Shown: positions 24,272 through 35,600 of the stretch, in pieces
How the letters are laid out: each line of letters begins with the position of its first letter
Position numbering within the stretch: position 1 is the first letter of the stretch
Position numbers and translations under genes: made by a program
Notes under the pieces: model-generated
What the model saw: only the letters and a program-made list of their open reading frames with translations
What the model was told of the DNA's origin: nothing
The model's database searches: none
From: Candidatus Uhrbacteria bacterium
Lineage (GTDB): Bacteria; Patescibacteriota; Patescibacteriia; UBA9934
Reading direction: 5' to 3'
DNA length: 46,916 nucleotides
Assembly: GCA_943359345.1 (NCBI GenBank)
Contig: CALRHE010000005.1
Location: 1 to 46,916, forward strand

Positions 24272-24838
24272 ATGGCATCTCCTAATGACATCCGAAAGGG
24301 CACAGTTATCAATCTTGATGGCGAACTCTGGGCCGTAGCTAGCTTCCAGCGTGTTTCACCTGGTAAGGGCAGCTCGTTTGTCCGTACTCGCATCAAGTCT
24401 TTATCAAACGGCAAGGTCGTCGAGCATAACTTCAAGTCAGCTGAAAACCTGACCTATGAAGATGTGGGCTACAAAAAGATGCAGTACATCTTTAGTGATG
24501 ACAATACGCTCACCTTCATGGACGGCAATAGTTATGAGCAGGTCATGATCGGCCGCGATATGGTGGGCGATGATGCTAAGTACCTAAAGGAGGGCTTAGA
24601 GTGTACCGTCGTCATGCATAATGACAACGCTATCGCTATGGAATTGCCGCTTAAGGTTAGGTACACCGTGAAACAGACCGATCCTGCCGTAGCCGGAAAC
24701 ACTGCTTCGGGCAACGTTTTAAAGGATGCAGTAACCGATAATGGTTTGAACATCCGTGTACCGATTTTTATCAAAGAAGGTGATGAAGTAATGATAAGTA
24801 CCGAGACGGGTGACTACGTCGAGCGCGTGGCTAAGTAA
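24272..24838 (+). CDS. efp: Translation elongation factor P
   Basis: MASPNDIRKGTVINLDGELWAVASFQRVSPGKGSSFVRTRIKSLSNGKVVEHNFKS. Conserved Lys in PGKGSS. Confidence 0.96.
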   Translation: MASPNDIRKGTVINLDGELWAVASFQRVSPGKGSSFVRTRIKSLSNGKVVEHNFKSAENLTYEDVGYKKMQYIFSDDNTLTFMDGNSYEQVMIGRDMVGDDAKYLKEGLECTVVMHNDNAIAMELPLKVRYTVKQTDPAVAGNTASGNVLKDAVTDNGLNIRVPIFIKEGDEVMISTETGDYVERVAK

Positions 24839-24843
24839 GCACA

Positions 24844-24874
24844 AACAAGGCCGCCTGCGGGCGGTTTTGTGTTT
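24844..24874 (+). terminator. Terminator after efp
   Basis: AAACAAGGCCGCCtgcGGGCGGTTTTGTGTTTT. Confidence 0.75.
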
Positions 24875-24894
24875 TCTGCTACAATACCTTTGCT

Positions 24895-27147
24895 ATGGCA
24901 AAAAAAGTGAAACGGCGGTCATCGGCGGCAGATTATTCGGAACCGCTGTTGTCTGAAGAGGTCAAACACAGCATATTAGCGATCCTTATGATTGCCATTG
25001 GGGCCATCATGCTACTTGCTGTTTTTGGTTTAGCCGGGGGAGTGGGAGATTGGGCCGACGCCAAAATGGCTTGGGCATTGGGTGTATCGCGCGTAGTTAT
25101 TCCGGTTTTGCTGATGATTATGGGTGCTTCGGTTGTCATGAAGGAATCACGACTCTTCAGTGCTCGCGGCTTGTTAGCTTTAGGTTTCTTTGTTTTAGGC
25201 CTTAACGGCCTGTTAAACCTGGTCTTTGTTTCTGATCCAAACGATGTGGTGACATTGGCTAGGGCGGGCGGAGCAGCTGGCAGGTTTACTTCCGAGCTCT
25301 TAGTCGGTGCCATGGGTTTTTGGGCGGCTTTGATTGTGGCCACTAGCGTTTTTTTGGTCTCATTCATGGTGTTGTTTAACATCTCGGTTTTGACCATTGT
25401 GGGTGCGCCGCTGCGATTTTTGAAAGGCTCAACAGCAGGTGATAACACAGACACTGATGATGACGGGGTTGAGACAACCGAACCAGAGCCAGTGGAGGTC
25501 ATAGATGATGAAGCCGAGCCCGCCGGGTCAGCCAAAGGAAAAATGGGCCGTCTGGCGGCTGCTTTTATGGCCAAGGGTGACGAAGAACAGGTGATGACTA
25601 CCACCGCTCACCGTAAGATTGAAGTTCCTCTTGATCTCCTGGACGGTAAGCGCTCTGAGGGAAAGGCTGGTGATATTGAGCGCAATCAACAAATTATCGC
25701 TCGAACTCTCGAACAGTTTGGGATTCAGGTTGAAATGAGTGAAGTTCGTGTAGGCCCAACGGTGGCCCAGTACTCGTTCAGACCCGCTCAAGGTGTAAAA
25801 CTTGCTCGCGTGGTTGCCCTTCAGAACGATCTCGCCTTAGCACTGGCAGCTCACCCAATTCGTATCGAGGCTCCAATTCCCGGTAAGGCACTAGTGGGTG
25901 TTGAGGTGCCTAACCAAACGGTAGCTCGGGTGGGTTTGCGAGAAGGCATGGAGTCAAAAGAGTTCAACGCGCGCAAGTCCGCCTTCTCGGTGCCGCTTGG
26001 CAAAGATATTTCTGGTGGTACGCCCATACTCCAAGTTGAAAAAGCTCCTCACATGCTGGTGGCTGGCGCTACAGGTTCAGGTAAGTCAGTGTGTTTAAAT
26101 GGGCTTATCATTTCGCTCTTGTATCAAAATGGTCCTGACGAACTTAAGTTCATCATGATCGACCCTAAGCGCGTTGAACTGGGGGTTTACGCCGGTATCC
26201 CGCACTTGCTCGTGCCGCCGATTGTGAAGGCTGACGAAGCCGTAAATGCTTTGAAGTGGGCAGTTAGAGAAATGGAGCGCCGCCTTGACTACCTGTCTAA
26301 GTTTGGAGCTCGCGATATCGACTCTTACAATGCCAAGAGTAAAGAGCGCATGCCGCGGATTATAATTGTAATTGATGAGCTGGCTGACCTCATGATCCAG
26401 AATAAGCGTGAAGTTGAGGCTGTGATTGTGCGTATTGCTCAGATGGCTCGGGCGGCTGGTATACACCTAGTTCTTGCTACTCAAAGGCCATCGGTTGACG
26501 TCATTACGGGTACCATCAAAGCCAATATCCCTACACGTCTGGCTTTTGCCGTGGCTTCTCAAGTTGATTCTAAAACCATTATTGATACTGCTGGCGCTGA
26601 TAAACTTCTCGGTCGTGGTGACATGTTGCTGTCTACGCCTGAGCTTAGTAAGCCTAGGCGTGTTCAGGGTGCTTACGTGTCAGACTCAGAAATCGAAAAG
26701 GTTGTGGCTTTTCTCAAGAAAGAAAGTGTTCCAGACTACAACTATCAAATTACTGAAGGGGGTAATGGTAACTCTGGTGGCACCAATTTCAAGGCGGAGG
26801 ACACGGATGTGTTGCTTGAAGATGCTATTAAAATCGCTATCGATGCCGGCCGCGTGTCTACCTCCTTCTTACAACGTCGCATGAAGGTTGGTTATTCCAG
26901 GGCTGCCAGGATTGTCGATATCATGCAGGAGATGGGTGTGGTTGGAGCCGCTGATGGTGCTAAGCCGCGCGAAGTTTTAATCTCCGAATGGCCGCCCGCC
27001 GGTATGGACGTTGGACCAGATGAAGATTTTGACGAGCCTGAGTCAACCGGCGATATTGATGAAGATGAGATGGACGAAATCATGGGAGCAGCTGATCCGG
27101 AGGTTGACGTTGATAGTAAGGAAGAGGACGATGTCGAAAAAACGTAA
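24895..27147 (+). CDS. ftsK: DNA translocase FtsK/SpoIIIE
   Basis: N-terminal TM helices; VAGATGSGKSVCLNGLI Walker A, IIIVIDELADLM Walker B; C-terminal gamma winged helix STSFLQRRMKVGYSRAARIVDIMQEMGVVG. Confidence 0.96.
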   Translation: MAKKVKRRSSAADYSEPLLSEEVKHSILAILMIAIGAIMLLAVFGLAGGVGDWADAKMAWALGVSRVVIPVLLMIMGASVVMKESRLFSARGLLALGFFVLGLNGLLNLVFVSDPNDVVTLARAGGAAGRFTSELLVGAMGFWAALIVATSVFLVSFMVLFNISVLTIVGAPLRFLKGSTAGDNTDTDDDGVETTEPEPVEVIDDEAEPAGSAKGKMGRLAAAFMAKGDEEQVMTTTAHRKIEVPLDLLDGKRSEGKAGDIERNQQIIARTLEQFGIQVEMSEVRVGPTVAQYSFRPAQGVKLARVVALQNDLALALAAHPIRIEAPIPGKALVGVEVPNQTVARVGLREGMESKEFNARKSAFSVPLGKDISGGTPILQVEKAPHMLVAGATGSGKSVCLNGLIISLLYQNGPDELKFIMIDPKRVELGVYAGIPHLLVPPIVKADEAVNALKWAVREMERRLDYLSKFGARDIDSYNAKSKERMPRIIIVIDELADLMIQNKREVEAVIVRIAQMARAAGIHLVLATQRPSVDVITGTIKANIPTRLAFAVASQVDSKTIIDTAGADKLLGRGDMLLSTPELSKPRRVQGAYVSDSEIEKVVAFLKKESVPDYNYQITEGGNGNSGGTNFKAEDTDVLLEDAIKIAIDAGRVSTSFLQRRMKVGYSRAARIVDIMQEMGVVGAADGAKPREVLISEWPPAGMDVGPDEDFDEPESTGDIDEDEMDEIMGAADPEVDVDSKEEDDVEKT

Positions 27148-27153
27148 TCGCTT

Positions 27154-27846
27154 ATGGTCTTCGTGATGCGTAAATTGGATGCTGTTCCAGAAACGCTCGG
27201 CGAAAAGCTTAGGGCCTTGCGGCGTACTCAGGCGGTGAGCCTAGCGATGCTCGAAGACAAGACGCGCATTCAAAAACGGTATCTTGAGGCACTTGAGCAC
27301 GGTAGGTATGCTGACTTGCCAGAACCGCTGTATACCAGAAATTTTATTAAAGCCTACACCCGGGCGCTTCAGGCAGACGAAAATTACTTTTTAGAACTTT
27401 ACGAAGAAGAAGTGGGACAGATGGATTTGCTAGGGCCGCACCGTTTACCACGTACGCGCGTGCGTAAGGGTAGATTTTTTGTGTTTTCACGTCTAACGAC
27501 TGGGCTTGGGATACTTTTACCGGCACTCGCCATTGTGGCTTATTTGTTATGGCAAACGTCATCTTTGGTTCGGGCGCCTGAAATTGTGATTCTGAGCCCA
27601 GCAGATGGTTCAGCTGTCCAAACAGCCTTATTGCCGGTTTGGGGTTACGTTAGCAAAGATGATGTAACGGTGGTTGTTAACGGCAATACGATTGTGATCG
27701 ACGAGTCTTTGCAATTTGCAACTCAGGTCGATCTTACGCGTGGTCTAAACGTTATCACTATACAGGCCAAACGGCGTTACTCACGCGAAGCTACGGTTTA
27801 TCGCCGGGTGGTTTTTGACCCGGTAGTGCCGGCAGCCATGCGCTAG
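27154..27846 (+). CDS. RodZ-like HTH membrane protein
   Basis: LGEKLRALRRTQAVSLAMLEDKTRIQKRYLEALEHGRYADLPEPLYTRNFIKAYTRAL, one TM, C-terminal beta domain. Possible start at ATG 27166. Confidence 0.8.
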   Translation: MVFVMRKLDAVPETLGEKLRALRRTQAVSLAMLEDKTRIQKRYLEALEHGRYADLPEPLYTRNFIKAYTRALQADENYFLELYEEEVGQMDLLGPHRLPRTRVRKGRFFVFSRLTTGLGILLPALAIVAYLLWQTSSLVRAPEIVILSPADGSAVQTALLPVWGYVSKDDVTVVVNGNTIVIDESLQFATQVDLTRGLNVITIQAKRRYSREATVYRRVVFDPVVPAAMR

Positions 27847-27882
27847 CTGGTTTCAGATTAAGACTAAGAGTGGATAAGTGGG

Positions 27883-27911
27883 GTGACCCTGCTGGTTGGT
27901 TAAGGTAATAT
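27883..27911 (+). promoter_or_regulatory. Putative recA promoter
   Basis: GTGACC - 17 nt - TAATAT; predicted +1 falls inside the GTTC-N7-GTTC box. Confidence 0.45.
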
Positions 27912-27913
27912 CT

Positions 27914-27928
27914 GTTCGTGAATTGTTC
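27914..27928. promoter_or_regulatory. Candidate LexA-type operator GTTC-N7-GTTC upstream of recA
   Basis: GTTCGTGAATTGTTC; extended TGTTCG-TGAAT-TGTTCGTA matches the rmuC site. Confidence 0.65.
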
Positions 27929-27943
27929 GTAAAGATATTGTGT

Positions 27944-29005
27944 ATGGCGAAAGCAGGAGTAAACCCCCGGTTGGCAGCCGCCGCAGAGGCCATGAATCAG
28001 ATTAAAGAACGTTTCGGTGAAGGCAGTATTATGCGTTTTGGTGAGGCCAAGTCAACTAACGTTGATGCGATTCCGACAGGTTGTTTGTCACTTGATCTCG
28101 CGCTTGGTGCTTTGGGTGTGCCACGTGGTCGTGTGATTGAGATTTACGGACCAGAATCATCGGGTAAAACTACTTTGGCCCAACACATCATCGCTGAATG
28201 CCAGAAGCGGGGCGGGATTGCGGCCTTTGTTGATGCCGAACACGCTCTTGATCCAGATTATGCACGCAAAATTGGTGTTAACGTTGATGAGTTATTTATT
28301 TCTCAACCAGATACCGGTGAACAAGCCCTTGAAATTGTTGAAACCTTGGTTCGGTCTAATGCCATTGACGTGATTGTAGTTGATTCTGTAGCTGCACTGA
28401 CTCCTAAAGCTGAGATTGAGGGAGAGATGGGGGATAGTCACATGGGTTTGCAGGCTCGTTTAATGAGTCAGGCCTTGCGTAAGCTTACCGGGACTCTCTC
28501 TAAGACTGGGACTGTGCTGATTTTCATTAACCAGATCCGCATGAAGATAGGTGTGATGTTTGGAAATCCTGAAACCACGCCTGGCGGTAATGCCCTTAAA
28601 TTCTACGCCTCTGTGCGTATGGAAATCCGTCGTGCTGCCCAAATCAAGCAAGGCGACAAGGTGATTGGCAACCGCGTTAAGGTCAAAATCGTAAAAAATA
28701 AGGTGGCTCCGCCGTTCCGTGTGGCTGAATTTGATATCATGTACAATGAGGGTATTTCTGTAGCTGGCGACATGCTTGATTTGGGAGTTGTGGTTGGTTC
28801 GCTTGAGAAGCGCGGCAATAGTTATGCTTACGGTGAAGAAAAACTCGGCGTTGGTAGAGAGGTCGCCAAGCAGTATCTACGTGAACATTCTGAAACCATG
28901 GATCGACTCCGTATTGATACCCGCGAAGCAGCCCTAAGGGCTGAAGGTTTGGCTCCCGGTTCAACTTTAGTCAAGCCAGAAGACAATGACACAGATATCA
29001 ATTAA
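27944..29005 (+). CDS. recA: Recombinase RecA
   Basis: [89 protein letters not shown]. Start moved from 27896. Confidence 0.98.
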   Translation: MAKAGVNPRLAAAAEAMNQIKERFGEGSIMRFGEAKSTNVDAIPTGCLSLDLALGALGVPRGRVIEIYGPESSGKTTLAQHIIAECQKRGGIAAFVDAEHALDPDYARKIGVNVDELFISQPDTGEQALEIVETLVRSNAIDVIVVDSVAALTPKAEIEGEMGDSHMGLQARLMSQALRKLTGTLSKTGTVLIFINQIRMKIGVMFGNPETTPGGNALKFYASVRMEIRRAAQIKQGDKVIGNRVKVKIVKNKVAPPFRVAEFDIMYNEGISVAGDMLDLGVVVGSLEKRGNSYAYGEEKLGVGREVAKQYLREHSETMDRLRIDTREAALRAEGLAPGSTLVKPEDNDTDIN

Positions 29006-29011
29006 ATCCCC

Positions 29012-29039
29012 TTGCAAATTCAGACATTCCGGCTATACT
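29012..29039 (+). promoter_or_regulatory. Promoter of an intergenic RNA
   Basis: TTGCAA - 16 nt - TATACT, 7 nt downstream of the recA stop; no ORF follows within the next ~200 nt. Confidence 0.65.
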
Positions 29040-29045
29040 CTTAAG

Positions 29046-29212
29046 GTGATCTTTGCCAATATTTGCGGGATAAGACGCGATTTTCTAGCTCCACGTCTGA
29101 ACGTAGTCGGGGCGTAAGCCCTGGCGAATTCTCTCTCCTCACGTTCGTTATGCGGGGCTGGTATTTTTCTCTTCGTAGTTCTTGTCCTGCATGTTTTGGT
29201 AAAGATGGCTAA
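29046..29212 (+). ncRNA. Structured ncRNA candidate with 6S RNA-like architecture
   Basis: Closing stem 29049-29059/29196-29206 (11 bp), 4x4 loop, stem 29064-29075/29180-29191 (12 bp), large asymmetric bubble, stem 29085-29092/29154-29161 (8 bp), distal GAACGT/ACGTTC and GGGGC-GTAA-GCCCT hairpin. Confidence 0.55.
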
Positions 29213-29242
29213 AATTAGCGAATTTTAAAAACACAGGCGATA

Positions 29243-29271
29243 TTGACTCTTGTCAAGACCCCTGTTATACT
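29243..29271 (+). promoter_or_regulatory. Extended -10 promoter for rpoBC
   Basis: TTGACT - 17 nt - TATACT with upstream TG (TGtTATACT). Confidence 0.75.
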
Positions 29272-29428
29272 TCCGGCCACGACCCAAAAATCTTCACTCG
29301 TTTAGGCATGTTTGTGAGCCGCCTGAACGCTGCCACAGTTGGCTTCAAAACCGCTGTCGTGGCGACGGAAAAAAACGAGCAATAGGAATTTACGACACCT
29401 GCCTTTGGTATGGTGCCTTTTGCGTTTT

Positions 29429-32400
29429 ATGTCAAAAACTATCATTACGCAGATCGGAGATCGCAAGGCCTTTGCCGCTGTCAACACGGCGGCTGACTTG
29501 CCAGATCTTATTGAAATCCAAAAGTCGTCTTACGACTGGTTCTTGGAGAGTGGTATCCGAGAACTTTTTGATGAAATTTCTCCGATTAAAGATTTCATCG
29601 GCCGCGATCTTGAGCTCAGTCTAGAGAATTATTATCTGGACGAGCCTAAATTTGATGAAATTACTAGTCGCGCCAAAAACGTGACCTTTGAATCACCGCT
29701 GCGCGTAAAAGCGAAGCTCAAGAATTTGCGTACCAACGAAAGCAAGGAGCAGGAAATCTACTTGGGTGACCTGCCGGTCATGACCCCGCGCGGCACCTTC
29801 ATTATTAACGGTGTCGAGCGTGTGGTCGTGTCGCAGCTGGTGCGTTCAGCTGGCGCCTTCTTTACAGCTGAAGTCTTACGCGGTCGCCGCTACTATGGTG
29901 CTAAGATCATCCCGAACCGTGGTGCTTGGTTAGAGTTTGAAACCGATGCCAAGAACGTTATCTGGGTAAAAATTGACCGCAAGCGCAAGGTGGCCGTCAC
30001 AGCACTTATGCGTGCTTTTGGTTACGGTGACAATGAAGAAATTAGCTCCTTGTTTACTGACGTTGATATTCACCCCACGGTGAAGTACATCGAGTCAACT
30101 TTGCAAAAAGATATTTCAAGCAATGAAGAAGAGGGTTTGCGGGAAGTTTATAAGCGTATTCGCCCAGGTGATTTGGCTACAGCTGATAACGCTCGTCAGC
30201 TTATTCATGCCATGTTCTTCAAGTTTGATCGTTATGACCTTGGAGCCGTGGGTCGTTACAAGTTCAATTTACGTTTTGGTGTGGCTAACCCTGACGACAA
30301 CGTCACCATTGAAGAGCTGCGCATTTTGTCTAAGGCAGACTTGGTGGCGATTGTCCGTGAGATTATTCGTTTGAACATCAATCAGGACGAACCCGATGAC
30401 GTTGACCATCTCGGTAATCGCCGCGTGCGCTCAGTTGGTGAGTTACTCCAATCACGTTTCCGGATTGGTTTGGCTCGGATGGAGCGCATTGTTAAGGATC
30501 GTATGTCCACTCAGGACATTGATTCCTTAACGCCTGGCAAACTTATCAATGCACGCCCCGTGATTGGCGCCGTGCGTGAGTTTTTCATGTCGTCCCAGTT
30601 ATCTCAGTTCATGGATCAAACCAATCCGTTGGCCGAGCTTGAGCACAAGCGCCGCTTGTCAGCCATGGGTCCGGGCGGCTTGTCACGTGAGCGCGCCGGT
30701 TTTGAAGTCCGTGACGTACACACCACTCACTACGGTCGGATTTGTCCGATTGCTACTCCAGAAGGTCCAAACATTGGTTTGGTTGGCCACTTGGCTAGCT
30801 ACGCCCGTGTGAATCCCTACGGTTTTATTGAGACCCCTTATCGTAAGGTCATCAAAGTTGGTGGTAAGGCACAGGTATCTGACGAAATTGTTTATTTGAA
30901 CGCTTTTACAGAAGAGAAGGCAGTAACCTGCCCAGCTACGGTTGAGATTGACGCCAAGGGTTTTATTGTTGATGAATACGTTGAGGGTCGTGAGCAAGGC
31001 GAGCCGCGTTTGGTCCAGGCCAAAGACGTGGAGTACATGGACGTCTCGACCACCCAGATTGTGTCAGTCGGTACGGCTTTGATTCCGTTTCTTGAGCATG
31101 ACGACGCTACCCGCGCGCTCATGGGTACTAACATGCAACGTCAAGCTGTACCAACTGTGAAGCCACAGGCTCCACTTATTGGTACCGGCATGGAGCGCCG
31201 CGCCGCCCTGGATTCTGGTCACGTCTTGGTAGCAGAGGAAGATGGCTTGGTTACGGAAGCTGATGGCGTAAAGATCACGGTTGATTATAAGAAGCGCGGT
31301 CTCGTTACCTACAAGCTCAACAAATATTTGCGCTCGAACAACTCGACCGCCATTACGCAGCGTCCCGTGATTGTGGCCGGCGTGAAGGTGAAGAAGGGGG
31401 ACGTCATGGCTGACGGTCCATCCGTGCAGAACGGCGAACTCGCCCTTGGTCAAAACATGCTCGTAGCTTTCATGAGCTGGGGCGGTTACAACTACGAAGA
31501 CGCTGTCATCATGTCAGAGCGCGTAGTTCAAGATGATCGTTTTACCACTATCCACTTGGAGCACCTGACACTTGATGTTCGCGATACTAAACTTGGACCC
31601 GAAATCGTTACTTCTGACATTCCGAACGTTTCTGAAGAGAAACTCAAGAACCTTGATGCTGAAGGTGTTATTCGTATCGGTGCCGAGGTCAAGAGCGGTG
31701 ACATTCTCGTGGGCAAAATCACCCCAAAGGGTGAGACCGAGCTTTCAGCTGAAGAAAAACTGCTGCGTGCCATTTTCGGTGAAAAGGCTCGTGAAGTTCG
31801 CGACTCATCTTTGTACTTGGAGCACGGTCGTAAAGGTAAGGTAGTCGACATTAAAGTTTTCTCTCGTGAAGAGGGTGACAATTTGCCACCAGGCGTGATC
31901 AAGTCGATCCAGGTCACCATTGCTGACTTACGTAAATTGCAGGCTGGTGACAAGGTAGCTGGTCGCCACGGTAACAAAGGCGTGGTGTCGATTGTAGTTC
32001 CAGTCGAAGACATGCCATTTACTGAAGACGGTCGTACCGTTGATGTCATTCTGACCCCACTTGGTGTGGTGTCGCGTATGAACCTTGGTCAGATTCTTGA
32101 AGTTCACTTGGGTCTGGCAGCCGATAAGCTCGGCTTCAACGTGGCCACTCCAGTGTTTGCTGGAGCCCCCGACGTGGCTATTCGTGAGCAGCTGGTTGAA
32201 GCTGGTTACCCAGAGAGTGGCCAGTTACGTTTGATCGATGGCCGTAACGGCAACCCGTTTGAACACCCTGTCACGGTTGGCGTTATGTACATGCTCAAGC
32301 TGAACCACATGGTGGAAGACAAGATGCACCAGCGTTCAATTGGACCTTACTCGTTGATCACGCAACAGCCGCTTGGTGGTAAAGCCCAGTTTGGTGGCCA

Positions 32401-32671
32401 GCGTTTTGGTGAAATGGAAGTCTGGGCACTCGAGGCTTACGGGGCCGCGCATACCCTACAAGAAATTCTTACGATCAAATCCGATGACGTGCCTGGTCGT
32501 GCCAAGGCTTACGAAGCCATTATTAAGGGCGAAGTAATTACCAAGGTAAACATTCCAGAATCTTTCAACGTGCTGATTCGTGAGTTGAAGGGCCTTGGTC
32601 TTGATGTCGAACTACTTAAAAACAACCGCAAGATCGAGTTCGGCGAAGACAAGCCTAACCGCCGCAGCTAA
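29429..32671 (+). CDS. rpoB: DNA-directed RNA polymerase beta subunit
   Basis: [105 protein letters not shown]. Start moved from 29339. Confidence 0.98.
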   Translation: MSKTIITQIGDRKAFAAVNTAADLPDLIEIQKSSYDWFLESGIRELFDEISPIKDFIGRDLELSLENYYLDEPKFDEITSRAKNVTFESPLRVKAKLKNLRTNESKEQEIYLGDLPVMTPRGTFIINGVERVVVSQLVRSAGAFFTAEVLRGRRYYGAKIIPNRGAWLEFETDAKNVIWVKIDRKRKVAVTALMRAFGYGDNEEISSLFTDVDIHPTVKYIESTLQKDISSNEEEGLREVYKRIRPGDLATADNARQLIHAMFFKFDRYDLGAVGRYKFNLRFGVANPDDNVTIEELRILSKADLVAIVREIIRLNINQDEPDDVDHLGNRRVRSVGELLQSRFRIGLARMERIVKDRMSTQDIDSLTPGKLINARPVIGAVREFFMSSQLSQFMDQTNPLAELEHKRRLSAMGPGGLSRERAGFEVRDVHTTHYGRICPIATPEGPNIGLVGHLASYARVNPYGFIETPYRKVIKVGGKAQVSDEIVYLNAFTEEKAVTCPATVEIDAKGFIVDEYVEGREQGEPRLVQAKDVEYMDVSTTQIVSVGTALIPFLEHDDATRALMGTNMQRQAVPTVKPQAPLIGTGMERRAALDSGHVLVAEEDGLVTEADGVKITVDYKKRGLVTYKLNKYLRSNNSTAITQRPVIVAGVKVKKGDVMADGPSVQNGELALGQNMLVAFMSWGGYNYEDAVIMSERVVQDDRFTTIHLEHLTLDVRDTKLGPEIVTSDIPNVSEEKLKNLDAEGVIRIGAEVKSGDILVGKITPKGETELSAEEKLLRAIFGEKAREVRDSSLYLEHGRKGKVVDIKVFSREEGDNLPPGVIKSIQVTIADLRKLQAGDKVAGRHGNKGVVSIVVPVEDMPFTEDGRTVDVILTPLGVVSRMNLGQILEVHLGLAADKLGFNVATPVFAGAPDVAIREQLVEAGYPESGQLRLIDGRNGNPFEHPVTVGVMYMLKLNHMVEDKMHQRSIGPYSLITQQPLGGKAQFGGQRFGEMEVWALEAYGAAHTLQEILTIKSDDVPGRAKAYEAIIKGEVITKVNIPESFNVLIRELKGLGLDVELLKNNRKIEFGEDKPNRRS

Positions 32672-32682
32672 GCCAGAGCTAT

Positions 32683-35600
32683 ATGTCAATGAAATTTGAA
32701 ACCCTCAAATCTACGGACTTTGACTCGATCCGTCTCAAGGTGGCCTCGCCGGATGTAGTCCGCAGCTGGTCATACGGCGAAGTCTCAAAGCCGGAAACCA
32801 TCAACTACCGTACCCAGAAGCCTGAAAAGCAAGGTTTGTTTGCTGAAGAAATTTTTGGACCTTCCAAGGACTGGGAGTGTTATTGTGGTAAGTACAAAAA
32901 GATCCGTTATAAGGGCATTGTGTGTGACAAGTGTGGGGTAGAGGTTACCCAGACTTCGGTACGCCGTGAGCGTATGGGCCATATTGAACTGGCCGCTCCC
33001 GTGACCCATATTTGGTTCTTGCGCGGTGTGCCATCAAAGATCGGCACGGTGCTCGACATGAGCGTTCAGCAAATCGAGAAAGTGGTTTATTTTGGCGCTT
33101 TCATTATTACCGATGTTGTCGAGGAAGCCAGGGTCCAAACTCAAGAGCAGGTAAAGGAAGAGTACAAGGCCAAGAAAAAGATGATCGAAGGGGAAGTGAA
33201 GCGTGACATCGTCCGGGCTGAAGAAAAAATGGCCGGCGATAAAGCTGGCCTCAAAGCCGAGCTCAAGCGTATTAATGAGATCGCAGAGGCTAAGCTTGAA
33301 GAGCTCGAGACGGACTTTATTCAGGTCGACAAAGACTTGAAGGAGCTAGCTCCACTTAAGGTCATCAGTGAAGCCACCTACCACGACTGGTCCATGCGTT
33401 ATGGCCATATTTTTGATGCCGGTATTGGTGCCGAAGCTATTGCTAAGCTGTTGGAACGCGTTAACGTTGAAGAGACTATTAAGAAGCTTAATGCCGAGCT
33501 TGTAGAGACCTCTTCTAAAGCCAAGTATGACCGCATCATGCGCCGTTTGAAGTTGTTTAAGGCACTGAACAAGAATACGGTTAATCCGGCCTGGATGATA
33601 ACCCGTGTGTTGCCGGTTATTCCTCCAGATTTGCGCCCGATGGTGCCTTTGGACGGTGGTCGATTTGCGACCTCTGATTTGAACGATCTTTACCGTCGCG
33701 TGATCAACCGTAACAACCGTTTGCGCCGCTTATTTGCTTTGAACGCTCCGGAAGTTATTACCCGCAATGAGAAGCGCATGCTGCAGGAGGCTTGTGACGC
33801 TTTGGTAGATAACTCTGCACGCCAGTCCAAAACAGTAATTGCAGCTACCGGTAAAAAGCGCCAGCTCAAGTCATTGGCTGACATTTTGAAGGGTAAGCAA
33901 GGTCGTTTCCGTCAGAACTTGCTGGGTAAGCGCATCGATTACTCCGGTCGCTCAGTGATTGTAGTTGGTCCTCACCTCAAGTTGTCTGAGTGTGGTATCC
34001 CGAAAAAGATGGCGCTCGAGCTGTTCCGTCCCTTCGTGATCTCTAAGTTGATTGGCCGCGAATATGTTCACAACATTCGTTCAGCCAACCGCTTCATTGA
34101 AAGCGATCGCGCTGAAGTCTGGGACATCCTGGAAGAGGTCACCAAAGACAGTTATGTGCTCTTGAACCGTGCTCCAACTTTGCACCGCTTGGGTATTCAG
34201 GCCTTCCGCCCTAAGTTGATTGAAGGTAAGGCCATCCAAATTCACCCACTTGTGTGTGAAGCCTACAACGCTGACTTCGACGGTGACCAAATGGCTGTGC
34301 ACGTGCCACTAACGGCTGAAGCTCGCCATGAAGCTGAGCACCTAATGTTGTCTATCCGTAACCTCTTGAAGCCGTCTTATGGTGGGCCGGTGGCTACGCC
34401 CGGTAAAGATATCGCTTGGGCCTGTTTCTACTTGACCTCAACGCACACCGAGGCTGATGACAAGAATTTGTTCTCGTTTGCTGATGAGGATGAAGCTGTT
34501 TATGCTCAGGAGGCTGGTGCTATTACGCTTCAGGATTGGATTCGTGTTCAGCGTAGCGGTGAAAATGTGGTCACAACCGTGGGTCGTATCATTGTGAACC
34601 GCATGTTCCCAGACAAGATCGGTTTCCAGAACAAGATTCTAGCCAAAAAGGAACTCGCCAACATTATTCGTGACATTCTTGAGTACTACGGACAAGAGTT
34701 TACGGCTGGTGTCCTTGATGAGCTTAAAGAACTGGGCTTCAAGTACGCCACCGCTTCCGGTTACTCATGGGGTATGGGTGGTCTGCCAGAAGTAACAGGT
34801 AAGAAGGGGCTGATTGAGGAAGGTGATAAGCGTATTCTTGAAGTTGAAAACTACTACTCACAAGGTTTGTTAACGCAAAGTGAGCGTCACAGTCAGATTA
34901 TTAAGATTTGGACCGAAATCAAGGATCGGATTGCTGATCTAGCCAAGTCGTCATTGCCACATACTAGTTCCGCGTACACCATGATCGAGTCTGGCGCGCG
35001 CGGCGCCTGGGGTCAGCTTACTCAGATGATCGGTATGATCGGTTTGAAGAGCTCACCTTCAGGTGACATTATTGAACTTCCGGTGAAATCGTCGTTTAAA
35101 GACGGTGTTTCCGTGCTTGAGTTCTTCATTTCAAGTCACGGTGTGCGTAAGGGTTTGACTGACACGGCTTTGAAGACCGCTAATGCTGGTTATTTGACCC
35201 GGCGTTTGGTGGATGTTGCTCAGGATGTGGTGGTGCGCGAGGTTGATTGTGGCGACGAACAAGGCGTGCTCCTGACTAAGACGGAATCTGATGAAATTGG
35301 TGAAGCCTTGCTGATCCGTATTTTGGGACGCATCACGTTGTCTGATGTCAAACTTCCTGGCGAGCGTAAAGCCATTGTGAAGGCTGGCGATCTGATCACT
35401 GAAGATCATATTCGAGCCCTCAAACAGTCAGGTAAAGAACTGGAAGAAGCTCATGTACGCTCGGTCATGACCTGTAAAATTCGTCGCGGTGTGTGTCAGA
35501 AGTGTTACGGCTATGACTTAGCTCACAACAAGCTAGTTAAGATGGGTACGGCCGTAGGTATTATGGCGGCTCAGTCTATTGGTGAGCCAGGTACTCAGCT

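Noticed and set aside
24933-25604. 223-aa antisense ORF opposite ftsK
   Set aside because: Ser/Thr/Ala/Lys-rich reverse translation of ftsK N-terminal codons, no domain.
29339-29428. N-terminal extension of rpoB in the ORF track
   Set aside because: Extension [23 protein letters not shown] is not RpoB-like; ATG 29429 fits, leaving a ~150-nt leader with no clear structure I can defend.
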